From assembly GCF_019977655.1 (NCBI RefSeq), contig NZ_AP024849.1, positions 1,125,001 to 1,189,000 of the forward strand: a DNA stretch of 64,000 bases. The letters are read 5' to 3'. The first letter of the stretch is position 1, and each line of letters begins with the position of its first letter. The notes beneath the pieces are model-generated. The model saw only the letters and a list, made by a program, of their open reading frames with translations. It made no database searches and was not told the DNA's origin. The position numbers and the translations under genes are program-made. The DNA comes from Clostridium gelidum (lineage in GTDB: Bacteria > Bacillota > Clostridia > Clostridiales > Clostridiaceae). Positions 1 to 8,095 of this stretch are shown here, piece after piece.

Positions 1-11
1 GACATAATATT

Positions 12-1529
12 ATGGGTATACAAACTTTTATTAAGATTAATGATCTAGATAATGTTGCAATTGCTGTTAATGCAATTTCTGCAGGAACAGAAGTTATGGC
101 TGGTATATTAGCAAATCAAGATATTCCACAAGGCCATAAAATTGCGCTATGTGATATTCCTAAAGGTGGAAAAATTATCCGTTATGGAATCGTTTTAGGA
201 TATGCTCTTAACTCAATAAAAAAAGGTGACTGGATTAATGAGAAGATGTTAGAACTTCCAGTACCACCTTCTTTAGACGAAATGAAATTTGCAACAAATA
301 TTGTTACAGATCTTCCGGAGGCGCCAATCAAAACATTTGAAGGCTATAGAAATCCTAATGGTGGCTATGCTGGTACTAGAAATATCTTAGGCATAAGTAC
401 AACTGTTCAATGTGTAACTGGGGTTTTAAATGTAGCTGTAAAGAAAATGAAGAAAGAATTACTTCCTAAATATCCGAATGTAGATGATATAGTACCGATT
501 AATCATGCTTATGGATGTGGAGTTGCAATTAATGCACCTGAAGCAATAATTCCAATTAGAGCGCTTCAAAATCTTGTAAAGCATCCTAATTTTGGTGGTG
601 AAGTAATGGTTGTTGCATTGGGCTGTGAGAAGTTAACAGTAGAAATGTTATTAGATGAAGCTGACATAAGTCCTGAAAATGTTATTGTTCTTCAAGAACA
701 AAAAGGAATGGACGCTATGATAAATGTATTGATGGATATGGCTGATAAAAAACTAGATAAATTAAATCAAAGAAAAAGAGAGACACTTCCATTATCAGAT
801 CTTTGTATTGGAATGCAATGTGGTGGTAGTGATGCTTTCTCTGGTGTTACAGCAAACCCAAGTGCGGGATATGCATCTGATATGTTAGTTCAAGCAGGAG
901 CTACAGTAATGTTTTCAGAAGTTACTGAAGTTCGTGATGGTGTTCATATTATTGGCGAACGCTGCATAAACGAGGAAGTAGGTAAAAAATTAGCAGCTGA
1001 AATGAAATGGTATGATAATTACCTAAAAAATGGACAAGTTGATCGTAGCGCTAATCCAACTCCAGGCAATAAAAAAGGAGGGTTATCTAACATTGTAGAG
1101 AAAGCTATGGGTTCTATTGCAAAATCAGGAACTTCTCCAATAGTAGAAGTTTTATCACCAGCAGAAAGACCTACTAAAAAAGGTCTTATATATGCAGCAA
1201 CACCTGCTAGTGATATTGTATGTGGGCCATCTCAACTAGCATCAGGTATTGCGCTTCAAGTATTTATGACAGGACGAGGTACACCTTATGGTTTAGCAGC
1301 TGTTCCTGTAATTAAAGTATGCTCTAGAAATGATATGAAAGATATGTGGCAAGATTTAATCGATATAAATGCTGGACCTATAGCAACAGGAGATTCCACT
1401 ATTCAAGAAATTGGAACTGAACTATTTAATAAAATTATAGATGTTGCTAGTGGAAGAGAAAAATCTTTTGCTGAAAAATATGAATTGTATAACGATTTAT
1501 GTATTTTTAATCCAGCTCCAATTACTTAA
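12..1529 (+). CDS. garD: Galactarate dehydratase (UxaA/GarD family), possibly 5' truncated by the window edge
   Basis: Predicted to dehydrate galactarate (mucate) to 5-keto-4-deoxyglucarate in the cytoplasm. The 505-residue product has an N-terminal SAF-like domain (about 1-75, starting IKINDLDNVAI) followed by the UxaA/GarD catalytic domain with the motifs INHAYGCGVAIN, ALGCEKLTVE, GMQCGGSDAFSG and a C-terminal GTPYGLAAVP segment. GarD is favoured over altronate dehydratase because the window also has glucarate dehydratase, tartronate semialdehyde reductase and glycerate kinase. The frame stays open to base 1, no Shine-Dalgarno is visible before this ATG, and E. coli GarD has about a dozen more N-terminal residues. 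The true start may therefore lie left of the window. It is separated from the rest of the pathway genes by transporters and a chemoreceptor. Confidence 0.86.
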   Translation: MGIQTFIKINDLDNVAIAVNAISAGTEVMAGILANQDIPQGHKIALCDIPKGGKIIRYGIVLGYALNSIKKGDWINEKMLELPVPPSLDEMKFATNIVTDLPEAPIKTFEGYRNPNGGYAGTRNILGISTTVQCVTGVLNVAVKKMKKELLPKYPNVDDIVPINHAYGCGVAINAPEAIIPIRALQNLVKHPNFGGEVMVVALGCEKLTVEMLLDEADISPENVIVLQEQKGMDAMINVLMDMADKKLDKLNQRKRETLPLSDLCIGMQCGGSDAFSGVTANPSAGYASDMLVQAGATVMFSEVTEVRDGVHIIGERCINEEVGKKLAAEMKWYDNYLKNGQVDRSANPTPGNKKGGLSNIVEKAMGSIAKSGTSPIVEVLSPAERPTKKGLIYAATPASDIVCGPSQLASGIALQVFMTGRGTPYGLAAVPVIKVCSRNDMKDMWQDLIDINAGPIATGDSTIQEIGTELFNKIIDVASGREKSFAEKYELYNDLCIFNPAPIT

Positions 1530-1560
1530 TAGTAAGGAGATATATAGCCTTAAATATAAT

Positions 1561-1602
1561 GAAGCTGTTGTCCAACTGATTTCTTAGTTGGACAACAGCT
1601 TC
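1561..1602 (+). terminator. 17-bp stem hairpin after garD
   Basis: A perfect inverted repeat with arms GAAGCTGTTGTCCAACT at 1561-1577 and its complement at 1586-1602, with an 8-nt loop. No T-run follows directly, so termination may be imperfect. The 3' arm also supplies the -35 of the next promoter. Confidence 0.6.
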
Positions 1603-1615
1603 GTTATGGTATAAT
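1588..1615 (+). promoter_or_regulatory. Promoter candidate for the AEC transporter
   Basis: TTGGAC at 1588-1593, a 16-bp spacer, then TATAAT at 1610-1615 preceded by TGG (extended -10). It lies about 55 bp before the next start codon, and its -35 is embedded in the preceding hairpin. Confidence 0.55.
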
Positions 1616-1668
1616 TTTTAGAAGAATAATAAATAATACAAAAGAACTTTTAAGGAGAAATAAGAATA

Positions 1669-2631
1669 ATGGAGATTTTTTTACACATATTAGGAAATAA
1701 TATAATACCTATTTTTATAATAATTGTTTTGGGGTATGTAATAAGCAAAAAGTTTGATTTAAGCATATCTACCCTTAGTAAATTAAGCTTTTACTTATTT
1801 GTACCTGGATTTGTATTTTATAATCTTTATACTACTAATTTATCTTTTGATATGCTTAAAATTTTACTTTTTTGTGTATTATATTTAATAGTTAATGATG
1901 TAATCTCAAGAATAATTTCTAAAATTCGCAAATATGATGTAGGTATGACAAGTGCATTTAAAAATTCTATAATGTTTAACAATACAGGTAACATAGGAGT
2001 ATCTCTTGTTACACTTATTTTTGGAAGTGCACCTTATATAATAGATGGTAAGACACCATACTTAAGTGAAGCGCTTACATCTCAAATAATGATTTTGGTG
2101 TTTATGAATATTACAATGAATACAATTGGATTTTATAATGCGGGAAGAGCTAAGATGAATGTTAAAGATTCAATGCGTCAAATTTTTACTATGCCATCTA
2201 TATATGCAATACCTCTTGCACTTTTACTTAAGTATTTTAAAGTTGATATAACCTCAACACCAATATGGCCTACCTTAGAATATGTAAAGAATGGACTTGT
2301 ACCAATAGCGTTAATATCACTAGGAGTCCAACTTTCAAAAACTAAGTTTGATTTTAGAAATGTTAATGTAAATATAGCAGTTTTTACAAGGCTTATTATA
2401 GGGCCTATAATTGCAGTAGCATTAATACATATGCTTGGTTTTAATACAATTATTGCACAGGTACTTCTAATTTCCTACTCAGTACCCACAGCTGTAAATA
2501 CTGCTTTAATTGCTGTTGAGTGTGATAATAATGAAAATTTTGCATCACAGGAAGTAATGGTGTCAACAATCTTAAGTGGAATTACACTTACATCAGTCAT
2601 ATACATAGCTAGAATTTTATTCCCTGTTTAA
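1669..2631 (+). CDS. AEC-family transporter (auxin efflux carrier / malate permease type)
   Basis: A 320-residue integral membrane protein with about ten hydrophobic segments and the AEC-family pattern: an N-terminal ILGNNIIPIFIIIVLGY helix, an internal FNNTGNIGVSLVTLIFG segment resembling the characteristic NxGxxG loop, and a C-terminal half repeating the fold. In Firmicutes this family exports or exchanges organic acids such as malate. An aldarate-linked carboxylate substrate is inferred only from its place between garD and an SLC13 carrier. AAGGAG lies upstream (13 nt from the ATG). It has its own promoter candidate and is followed by a strong hairpin, so it is probably monocistronic. Confidence 0.75.
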   Translation: MEIFLHILGNNIIPIFIIIVLGYVISKKFDLSISTLSKLSFYLFVPGFVFYNLYTTNLSFDMLKILLFCVLYLIVNDVISRIISKIRKYDVGMTSAFKNSIMFNNTGNIGVSLVTLIFGSAPYIIDGKTPYLSEALTSQIMILVFMNITMNTIGFYNAGRAKMNVKDSMRQIFTMPSIYAIPLALLLKYFKVDITSTPIWPTLEYVKNGLVPIALISLGVQLSKTKFDFRNVNVNIAVFTRLIIGPIIAVALIHMLGFNTIIAQVLLISYSVPTAVNTALIAVECDNNENFASQEVMVSTILSGITLTSVIYIARILFPV

Positions 2632-2743
2632 AGATAAGAGTCTTTATAGTTAAAAATGATAGATATTATTTTATTTAATAATTGTAAATAAGGAAAATAG
2701 TAAAGAAATTACCTTAAAATAATATGCGGATGAACAAAAATAG

Positions 2744-2791
2744 ATATTAAAAACAATGTAAAATTGTGAAATTTGACATTGTTTTTAATAT
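2744..2791 (+). terminator. Terminator after the AEC transporter
   Basis: Perfect 16-bp arms (2744-2759 and 2776-2791) flank a 16-nt loop. The 3' arm contains a TTTTT run and the 5' arm an AAAAA run, so it could work in both directions. Confidence 0.65.
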
Positions 2792-2848
2792 GTAAAAATA
2801 TGATAATTTAAATAAATAGTTAATTTTATTATAGAATTACTAAGAGTT

Positions 2849-2875
2849 CTAGCTGACATATTATGTGTCAGCTAG
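2849..2875 (+). promoter_or_regulatory. Inverted repeat in the leader of the SLC13 transporter gene
   Basis: Perfect 10-bp arms CTAGCTGACA (2849-2858) and TGTCAGCTAG (2866-2875) separated by 7 nt, about 60 bp before the start codon. It is followed by CTTCTGCATTATTTTTTC. It could be an operator or, because of the trailing T-run, a leader attenuator; the sequence alone does not decide. Confidence 0.45.
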
Positions 2876-2934
2876 TTCTTCTGCATTATTTTTTCAATTA
2901 TATAAAATAAGAATGCAGTTTTATGGGGGGAAGT

Positions 2935-4386
2935 ATGGAAACAAATAATATAAATACAAAAGGAGTTGTGTTGACACCTAATGTGAAAACAATTCCATTA
3001 ATTATATCAATAATGGTTGGAGTTACAATTTGTTTTATTCCTAGGCCAGCTGAGATACCACAAAATGGATGGCATCTTTTAGCAGTTTTTATGTCAATTA
3101 TAGTGGCTTGCGCTATAGGTGCGACATCAGTTGGATTAGCAGCATTTATTGGAATTTTTGTGCTGACATTTACGCATATAATTACAGTTCAAACTGCATT
3201 TTCATCCTACAGTGAGAGTCTTATTTGGCTTATAGTATGTGCTGATTGTCTTTCAATGGGGATAACTAACACAGGTCTAGGACAAAGAATAGCTTATAAC
3301 ATTATTAAAATAATTGGAAAAAGAACTATAGGAGCTGGGTATGCATTAGTTTTATGTGAAATTATATTAGGTGCGTTTGTTCCAAGTGCAACATCAAGAT
3401 CTGCAGGTATAGTTTTACCTATTGCTAAGTCTTTAGCAGAAGGATATGGTTCAAAGGCCGAGGATGGCACTCAAAAAAAGGCAGGAGAATTCTTATTGCT
3501 AACAGCTTTGCACAGTAACTTTATATCATCTTCATTTTTTATGACAGCTTCAGCAGTGAATTTTTTAGCTATTACTATGGCAAAGGGACTAGGAGTTGAT
3601 AGCAATATATCGTTACAGACTTGGTTCTTAGTTGGGTTAGGACCTTGTTTTATTGGGTTTATTACAATACCTCTTATTATATACTTTATTTGTCCACCAG
3701 AAATAAAAAAAGTGGATAACGTAAAAAATATAATGGATGAAAAGCTAAAAGAATTAGGTGAAATTAAAAAGTCAGAAAAAATAATGATTGTATTATTTAT
3801 AACAGTACTATTACTATGGATGTTTGGAAGTAAGTTAAATATAGATTCTACAACTGTAGCAGTTTTAGGACTAGTAGTAGCTATTTCTACAGGGATTGTG
3901 TCATGGAAGCAGTTTACAGGTAAAAAGGAGATTTGGGATCTATTGATTTGGCAGGGATCTTTTATGATGATGTCAAGTCAATTAAATAAATTTGGTATTG
4001 TGGATTGGATAAGTGGTCTAGTTAAGCACAATATTTCTGGAGTATCATGGCAAATAGCATTATTTATAGTTGCATTGGCAATGTATTATTCGCATTATTT
4101 ATTTGCTAGTAATACAGTTCATTTTACTGCGCTATTTTCAGCTTTTTTAGCTATATTAATAAGTGTTGGAGCTCCACCAATAATATCAATTATATTGCTT
4201 ACTAATATGTCAGCTTTAAGTTCAGGACTAACTCATTATGCAGTAGCCCATGGAAGCGTATTTTTTGCAACAGGATATATTAATCAGAAAAAGTGGTGGA
4301 AGGTAGGATTTATTGTATCAATATCACATATTATAATTTGGTATGGTGTTGGAATGTTATGGTGGAAGTTAATTGGATTATACTAA
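2935..4386 (+). CDS. SLC13/DASS-family anion symporter (di- or tricarboxylate uptake)
   Basis: A 483-residue polytopic membrane protein of the divalent anion:sodium symporter family, with about twelve hydrophobic segments. It has the paired re-entrant motifs typical of the family: a first one around VPSATSRSAGIVLPIAKSLA and a second around NTVHFTALFSAFLA/LTNMSALSSGLTHYA. Homologues such as CitT and YflS import citrate, malate or 2-oxoglutarate, and tartrate or aldarate transport is plausible here by context. I chose the ATG at 2935 because GGGGGGAAGT sits directly before it; an in-frame ATG at 2923 has no such site. The gene lies upstream of a chemoreceptor that could sense the same compounds. 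Confidence 0.78.
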   Translation: METNNINTKGVVLTPNVKTIPLIISIMVGVTICFIPRPAEIPQNGWHLLAVFMSIIVACAIGATSVGLAAFIGIFVLTFTHIITVQTAFSSYSESLIWLIVCADCLSMGITNTGLGQRIAYNIIKIIGKRTIGAGYALVLCEIILGAFVPSATSRSAGIVLPIAKSLAEGYGSKAEDGTQKKAGEFLLLTALHSNFISSSFFMTASAVNFLAITMAKGLGVDSNISLQTWFLVGLGPCFIGFITIPLIIYFICPPEIKKVDNVKNIMDEKLKELGEIKKSEKIMIVLFITVLLLWMFGSKLNIDSTTVAVLGLVVAISTGIVSWKQFTGKKEIWDLLIWQGSFMMMSSQLNKFGIVDWISGLVKHNISGVSWQIALFIVALAMYYSHYLFASNTVHFTALFSAFLAILISVGAPPIISIILLTNMSALSSGLTHYAVAHGSVFFATGYINQKKWWKVGFIVSISHIIIWYGVGMLWWKLIGLY

Positions 4387-4430
4387 GTATTATATTACTA
4401 ATTTTTAAGAAAGAGGAATCAAAATGAATG

Positions 4431-4456
4431 AATCAATACTTTAAGAAGTATTGATT
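4431..4456 (+). other. Hairpin between the SLC13 gene and the chemoreceptor gene
   Basis: Arms AATCAATACTT (4431-4441) and AAGTATTGATT (4446-4456) with a TAAG loop, not followed by a T-run. It may be a weak terminator or an mRNA processing or stability element. Confidence 0.4.
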
Positions 4457-4487
4457 ATTAATTATAAAAACAAAGGGAGGATTACAA

Positions 4488-6458
4488 ATGAGTATAAAAA
4501 AGAAACTAATAGTAGCATTACTATCAGCTAGTATTACGCCACTTATAATTTTTATTGCAATTAGTTTTTATTTTTCTCAAAACATTGCTGCAAAAAATGC
4601 TATGGATGATAATTTAAAGAGGACAGAACTAGTTCAAGAAAAAATAAGTGCCTTAATTAATGAACATTTACATGGAATTGAGATGGTAGCAAAAAATCAA
4701 AGTATTCAATCTTATGATCAGGAAGGAATTAAAAATGTTTTAAGCTACAACTTAAAGATATATAAGAGTTTTGATTCATATGTAGTTACAAAACCAGATG
4801 GGAATCAACTTATAAAAGTTCCAGAAGGCAAATTGGCGAATGCAGCAAATCGTAACTTCTTTCAGATTGCAATGAAAGGAAATGATGAAGTTGTTTCAGA
4901 GATTCTTGAAAGTAATACTACTGGTAATTTAATAACTGTATTAGCTACTCCAATAAGAGATCCGCAAAGTGGAGATGTAACAGGGGTCCTGCAAGGGACT
5001 ATTCAACTTACAATGTTAAATGATTTTGTTAAAGATCTTTCAGAAAATAATGTTAATGTTTATATATTAGACAGTGAGGGTAAATTATTAGCAGATGCTA
5101 ATAAAGCTTTAGGTAAATTAGAGGATAGAGATGATTTAAGTGACTATGACTTTGTAAAAGGTGGTTTGAATGGTAATAAAGGTTCGGTAAAAGTGAAAAA
5201 AGATGGAACTGATATGCTTGTTAGTTACGCTAGAGATCCTAAAACTGGCTGGCTGATTTGTGCTGAAAAACCATATAATCTTGTTATAAAAGACAGCGTT
5301 AAAAGTTCTGTATTTACATCTTTAATAGGACTTGCATTATTAGCATTTACAAGTATTGTTGTTTACATATTTATAAAGCGTGGAATTAAACCAATACAAA
5401 TGCTTGTATCAGTCGCTGATAGTATTTCAAAAGGAGATTTAAGCATTAAGAATATTAATGTTAAATCAAAAGATGAAATAGGCGTTTTAAGTAGAAGCTT
5501 TGAAAAGATGGTTGGCAATTTACAAGAATTAATTGATAATATTAAAGTACATACAGTTCAAGTTTCTGAATCATCTAGGGAACTTGCAGAAGTATGTGAT
5601 CAACAATCACAAGCTTCAACTACTACAGCTGAAAATGTTAATGAAATAGCAGATGGAACTTTAAAAGTAAATTTAAGTATAGATAAAATTACTTTAAATA
5701 TAGATAATTTGAAATCTAGAATTAATGATGTAAGACAAAAATCTAATACAGTTACTATGGTAGTAGATAAAGCATCGAATTATTCAGAAAGTGGAAGCAA
5801 AGCATTATCGCAAATTAATTTGAGTATGAAAAATATTCAAGAAAGTGTTAATAATATTGCTAAAGTTTTAGATAAATTAGGTGAACATTCAAAAGCTATA
5901 GGAGAAATTACGGAAGTAATAAAAGGGATTTCTGAACAAACAAATCTATTAGCGTTAAATGCAGCTATAGAAGCAGCTCGTGCTGGTGAACAAGGTAAGG
6001 GATTTGCAGTTGTAGCTGAAGAAGTTCGTACATTAGCAGAACAGTCAGGAATAGCAGCAGAAAATGTAAGTAATTTGATTAATGGAATGCAAAGTGAGAC
6101 TAAAAATGTAAGTGTGGTAATGGACAAAGGATTAAATGAAGTTGACAGTGGATCTAAAATAATAGATGAAGCTAATAGATATTTTGATTTAATATTCAAT
6201 TCTATTCAAGAAATTTCAGTAAATATAAAAGAAGTGGACGAGTCTATAGAGTCTATGGAAGGTGACGGCAAGGAAATATCACTAAATATAAAAACAATGG
6301 CTGAACTTTCTAATAATGTAAGTGCTGGAGCACAAACAATTTCTGCTACAACAGAAGAGCAAGTGGCATCAATTGAAGAGATGACTGCATCAGCTGCTGA
6401 GTTAGGTGAAATGTCAGAAAGCCTTGAAAAATTGGCAAATAGATTTAAGATTAAGTAA
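4488..6458 (+). CDS. Methyl-accepting chemotaxis protein with dCache sensor
   Basis: A 656-residue chemoreceptor. An N-terminal membrane helix (about 8-30, LIVALLSASITPLIIFIAIS) precedes a large extracellular double-Cache sensor (about 35-275, with NRNFFQIAMKGNDEVVSEI and KTGWLICAEKP). A second membrane helix (about 273-300), a HAMP linker and the cytoplasmic signalling domain follow. The hairpin tip EQTNLLALNAAIEAARAGEQ is intact, so coupling to CheA/CheW is expected. dCache receptors commonly bind amino acids or organic acids; placement between a dicarboxylate carrier and a LarA-like enzyme suggests a hydroxycarboxylate ligand (inference). GGGAGG lies 7 nt before the ATG. Confidence 0.9.
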   Translation: MSIKKKLIVALLSASITPLIIFIAISFYFSQNIAAKNAMDDNLKRTELVQEKISALINEHLHGIEMVAKNQSIQSYDQEGIKNVLSYNLKIYKSFDSYVVTKPDGNQLIKVPEGKLANAANRNFFQIAMKGNDEVVSEILESNTTGNLITVLATPIRDPQSGDVTGVLQGTIQLTMLNDFVKDLSENNVNVYILDSEGKLLADANKALGKLEDRDDLSDYDFVKGGLNGNKGSVKVKKDGTDMLVSYARDPKTGWLICAEKPYNLVIKDSVKSSVFTSLIGLALLAFTSIVVYIFIKRGIKPIQMLVSVADSISKGDLSIKNINVKSKDEIGVLSRSFEKMVGNLQELIDNIKVHTVQVSESSRELAEVCDQQSQASTTTAENVNEIADGTLKVNLSIDKITLNIDNLKSRINDVRQKSNTVTMVVDKASNYSESGSKALSQINLSMKNIQESVNNIAKVLDKLGEHSKAIGEITEVIKGISEQTNLLALNAAIEAARAGEQGKGFAVVAEEVRTLAEQSGIAAENVSNLINGMQSETKNVSVVMDKGLNEVDSGSKIIDEANRYFDLIFNSIQEISVNIKEVDESIESMEGDGKEISLNIKTMAELSNNVSAGAQTISATTEEQVASIEEMTASAAELGEMSESLEKLANRFKIK

Positions 6459-6473
6459 TCTTAAATCTATTTG
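6436..6473 (+). terminator. 18-bp stem hairpin overlapping the chemoreceptor stop codon
   Basis: Perfect 18-bp arms (6436-6453 and 6456-6473) with only AG between them. The TAA stop (6456-6458) is inside the 3' arm. There is no T-run downstream, so it may act as an mRNA 3' end or stability element rather than as a classic terminator. Confidence 0.5.
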
Positions 6474-6589
6474 AAATAAAAAATATAGGCAAAATATTAA
6501 ATTTATATTCGGAATGTAAATCTTTATTTAACAAAATAACAACAATATAAAATATTTTTAGATTCAGTGCTAAGAAAGGAATAATTAAA

Positions 6590-7879
6590 ATGGAACCTAA
6601 AAAAGGTGGAGTAGTATCAAAATTATTAGAAAATGTTTATGTACCAAAGATGTTTAGAGTAAGACAAATTTTTCCTCGTCCTGTTATTAAGCCGGAAGAA
6701 ATACCAGAAGCAGTAAGAAGAGAATTATATAAAGAAAAGTTTGCTGATAAAATTAAACCAGGGATGAATATTGCAGTTACTGCTGGTAGTAGAGGAATTG
6801 CTAATGTAGCCATAATTACTAAGGCAATAACAGACTTTATAACAACTAAAGGAGCTAAACCATTTGTTGTACCTGCAATGGGGAGTCACGGTGGAGCAAC
6901 TGCAGAGGGGCAAATTGAGGTTTTGAATGGTTATGGAATAACAGAAGAATATTTAGGCTGTCCAATTAAATCTTCTATGGAAGTAAAAATGATTGGATAT
7001 ACAGAAGAAGGTCAAGAAGTATTTATAGATAAAAATGCAGCAGAGGCTGATGGTATTGTTATTTCTTGTAGAATAAAACCACATAATGCATTTAGAGGTA
7101 AGTATGAAAGTGGAATAATGAAAATGATGGCTGTAGGTTTAGGAAAACAAGTTGGAGCTGAGCATGTCCACTCGCAAGGAATGAATAATATTGGAAAAAA
7201 TATACCTCTCATCGGAAATGTAATTATTAAAAATGCACCAATTCTTTTTGCAATACCGTGTATAGAAAATGCATTCGATGAAACTTGTAAGATCGTAGGA
7301 GTTAATAAAGACGAGATTGCAGAAGAAGAGCCTAAATTACTTCAGGAAGCCTTTGCCAACATGCCTAATATTATAGTTGGAGAATGTGATGTACTTGTGG
7401 TTGATGAAATAGGAAAGAATTATAGTGGTACAGGTGTAGATCCTAATATTACAGGAACCTTTTCTACTAAATATGCTTCGGGTGGTGTAAAGGTACAAAG
7501 AACTGCAATGTTGAGTTTAAGTGAAGAATCTCATGGAAATGGCCTTGGTATAGGACTTGCAAGTGCTATAACAAAAAGGATATTTGATAAATTAGACTTA
7601 GAAAAAATGTATCCTAATTGTATTACTAGTACAGTGCTAGAATCAGCAAGAATTCCCTGTGTTGTATCTAGTGATAAAGAAGTGATACAGATTTGCATTA
7701 GAACATGCGTAAACATTGATAAAGATAATGTGAGAATAGTAAGAATACCTAACAGCTTACATATAGAACACATAATGTTATCTGAAGCTTATTATGAGGA
7801 AGTGAAAAATTATCCTAACTTAGTTATAGAAAGTGAGCCAGAGTATTTAGAATTTGATGAAGAAGGAAATATATTTTAG
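6590..7879 (+). CDS. LarA-like nickel-pincer racemase homologue (lactate racemase superfamily)
   Basis: A 429-residue protein of the LarA superfamily, whose founder interconverts D- and L-lactate using a nickel-pincer nucleotide bound covalently to lysine. Candidate active-site residues are H100 (in MGSHGG), H165 (KPHNAFRG), K178 (SGIMKMM) and H192/H194 (GAEHVHSQ), which follow the order of the LarA His/His/Lys/His set. The substrate is unknown; family members act on various 2-hydroxy acids, and a malate, tartrate or aldarate-derived substrate fits this neighbourhood. The cofactor-synthesis genes larB, larC and larE are not in the window. The AAGGAAT site before the ATG is modest. It ends at a strong terminator facing the minus-strand regulator. 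Confidence 0.72.
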   Translation: MEPKKGGVVSKLLENVYVPKMFRVRQIFPRPVIKPEEIPEAVRRELYKEKFADKIKPGMNIAVTAGSRGIANVAIITKAITDFITTKGAKPFVVPAMGSHGGATAEGQIEVLNGYGITEEYLGCPIKSSMEVKMIGYTEEGQEVFIDKNAAEADGIVISCRIKPHNAFRGKYESGIMKMMAVGLGKQVGAEHVHSQGMNNIGKNIPLIGNVIIKNAPILFAIPCIENAFDETCKIVGVNKDEIAEEEPKLLQEAFANMPNIIVGECDVLVVDEIGKNYSGTGVDPNITGTFSTKYASGGVKVQRTAMLSLSEESHGNGLGIGLASAITKRIFDKLDLEKMYPNCITSTVLESARIPCVVSSDKEVIQICIRTCVNIDKDNVRIVRIPNSLHIEHIMLSEAYYEEVKNYPNLVIESEPEYLEFDEEGNIF

Positions 7880-7891
7880 AAGAGAGTTAAT

Positions 7892-7926
7892 AAAGAGGAT
7901 AAATTTTGTTTATCCTCTTTTTGTTA
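7892..7926 (+). terminator. Rho-independent terminator of the LarA-like gene
   Basis: Perfect 12-bp arms AAAGAGGATAAA (7892-7903) and TTTATCCTCTTT (7909-7920), followed by TTTTGTTATATTT. Confidence 0.85.
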
Positions 7927-7993
7927 TATTTAAAAATAAATTATTTGTCAATAACTATATAAAATTTTATAAATAAAAAATAAAAATATAAGT

Positions 7994-8026
7994 AAAAACA
8001 ACCTCCAATTTTATATATTGAAGGTT
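7994..8026 (-). terminator. Terminator of the sigma-54 activator gene
   Basis: Read on the minus strand, AACCTTCAAT (8026-8017) pairs with ATTGGAGGTT (8009-8000) over ten pairs including one G-U wobble, then GTTTTTA follows. It lies about 70 bp after the stop codon. Confidence 0.7.
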
Positions 8027-8095
8027 ATCAGTGACATTTAATATTTATTCATTTTGAATTCAATCGCAATGTGTCACTTTGCTCTCATACAATGG

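Noticed and set aside
2924..2934. Upstream ATG (2923) for the SLC13 carrier
   Set aside because: The GGGGGG run falls inside this extension and serves the ATG at 2935.
5837..6199. 120-codon minus-strand frame inside the first chemoreceptor gene
   Set aside because: It is the antisense shadow of the signalling domain, a common effect of the alanine- and glutamate-rich helix; it has no ribosome binding site. A similar shadow lies at 61789-62049.
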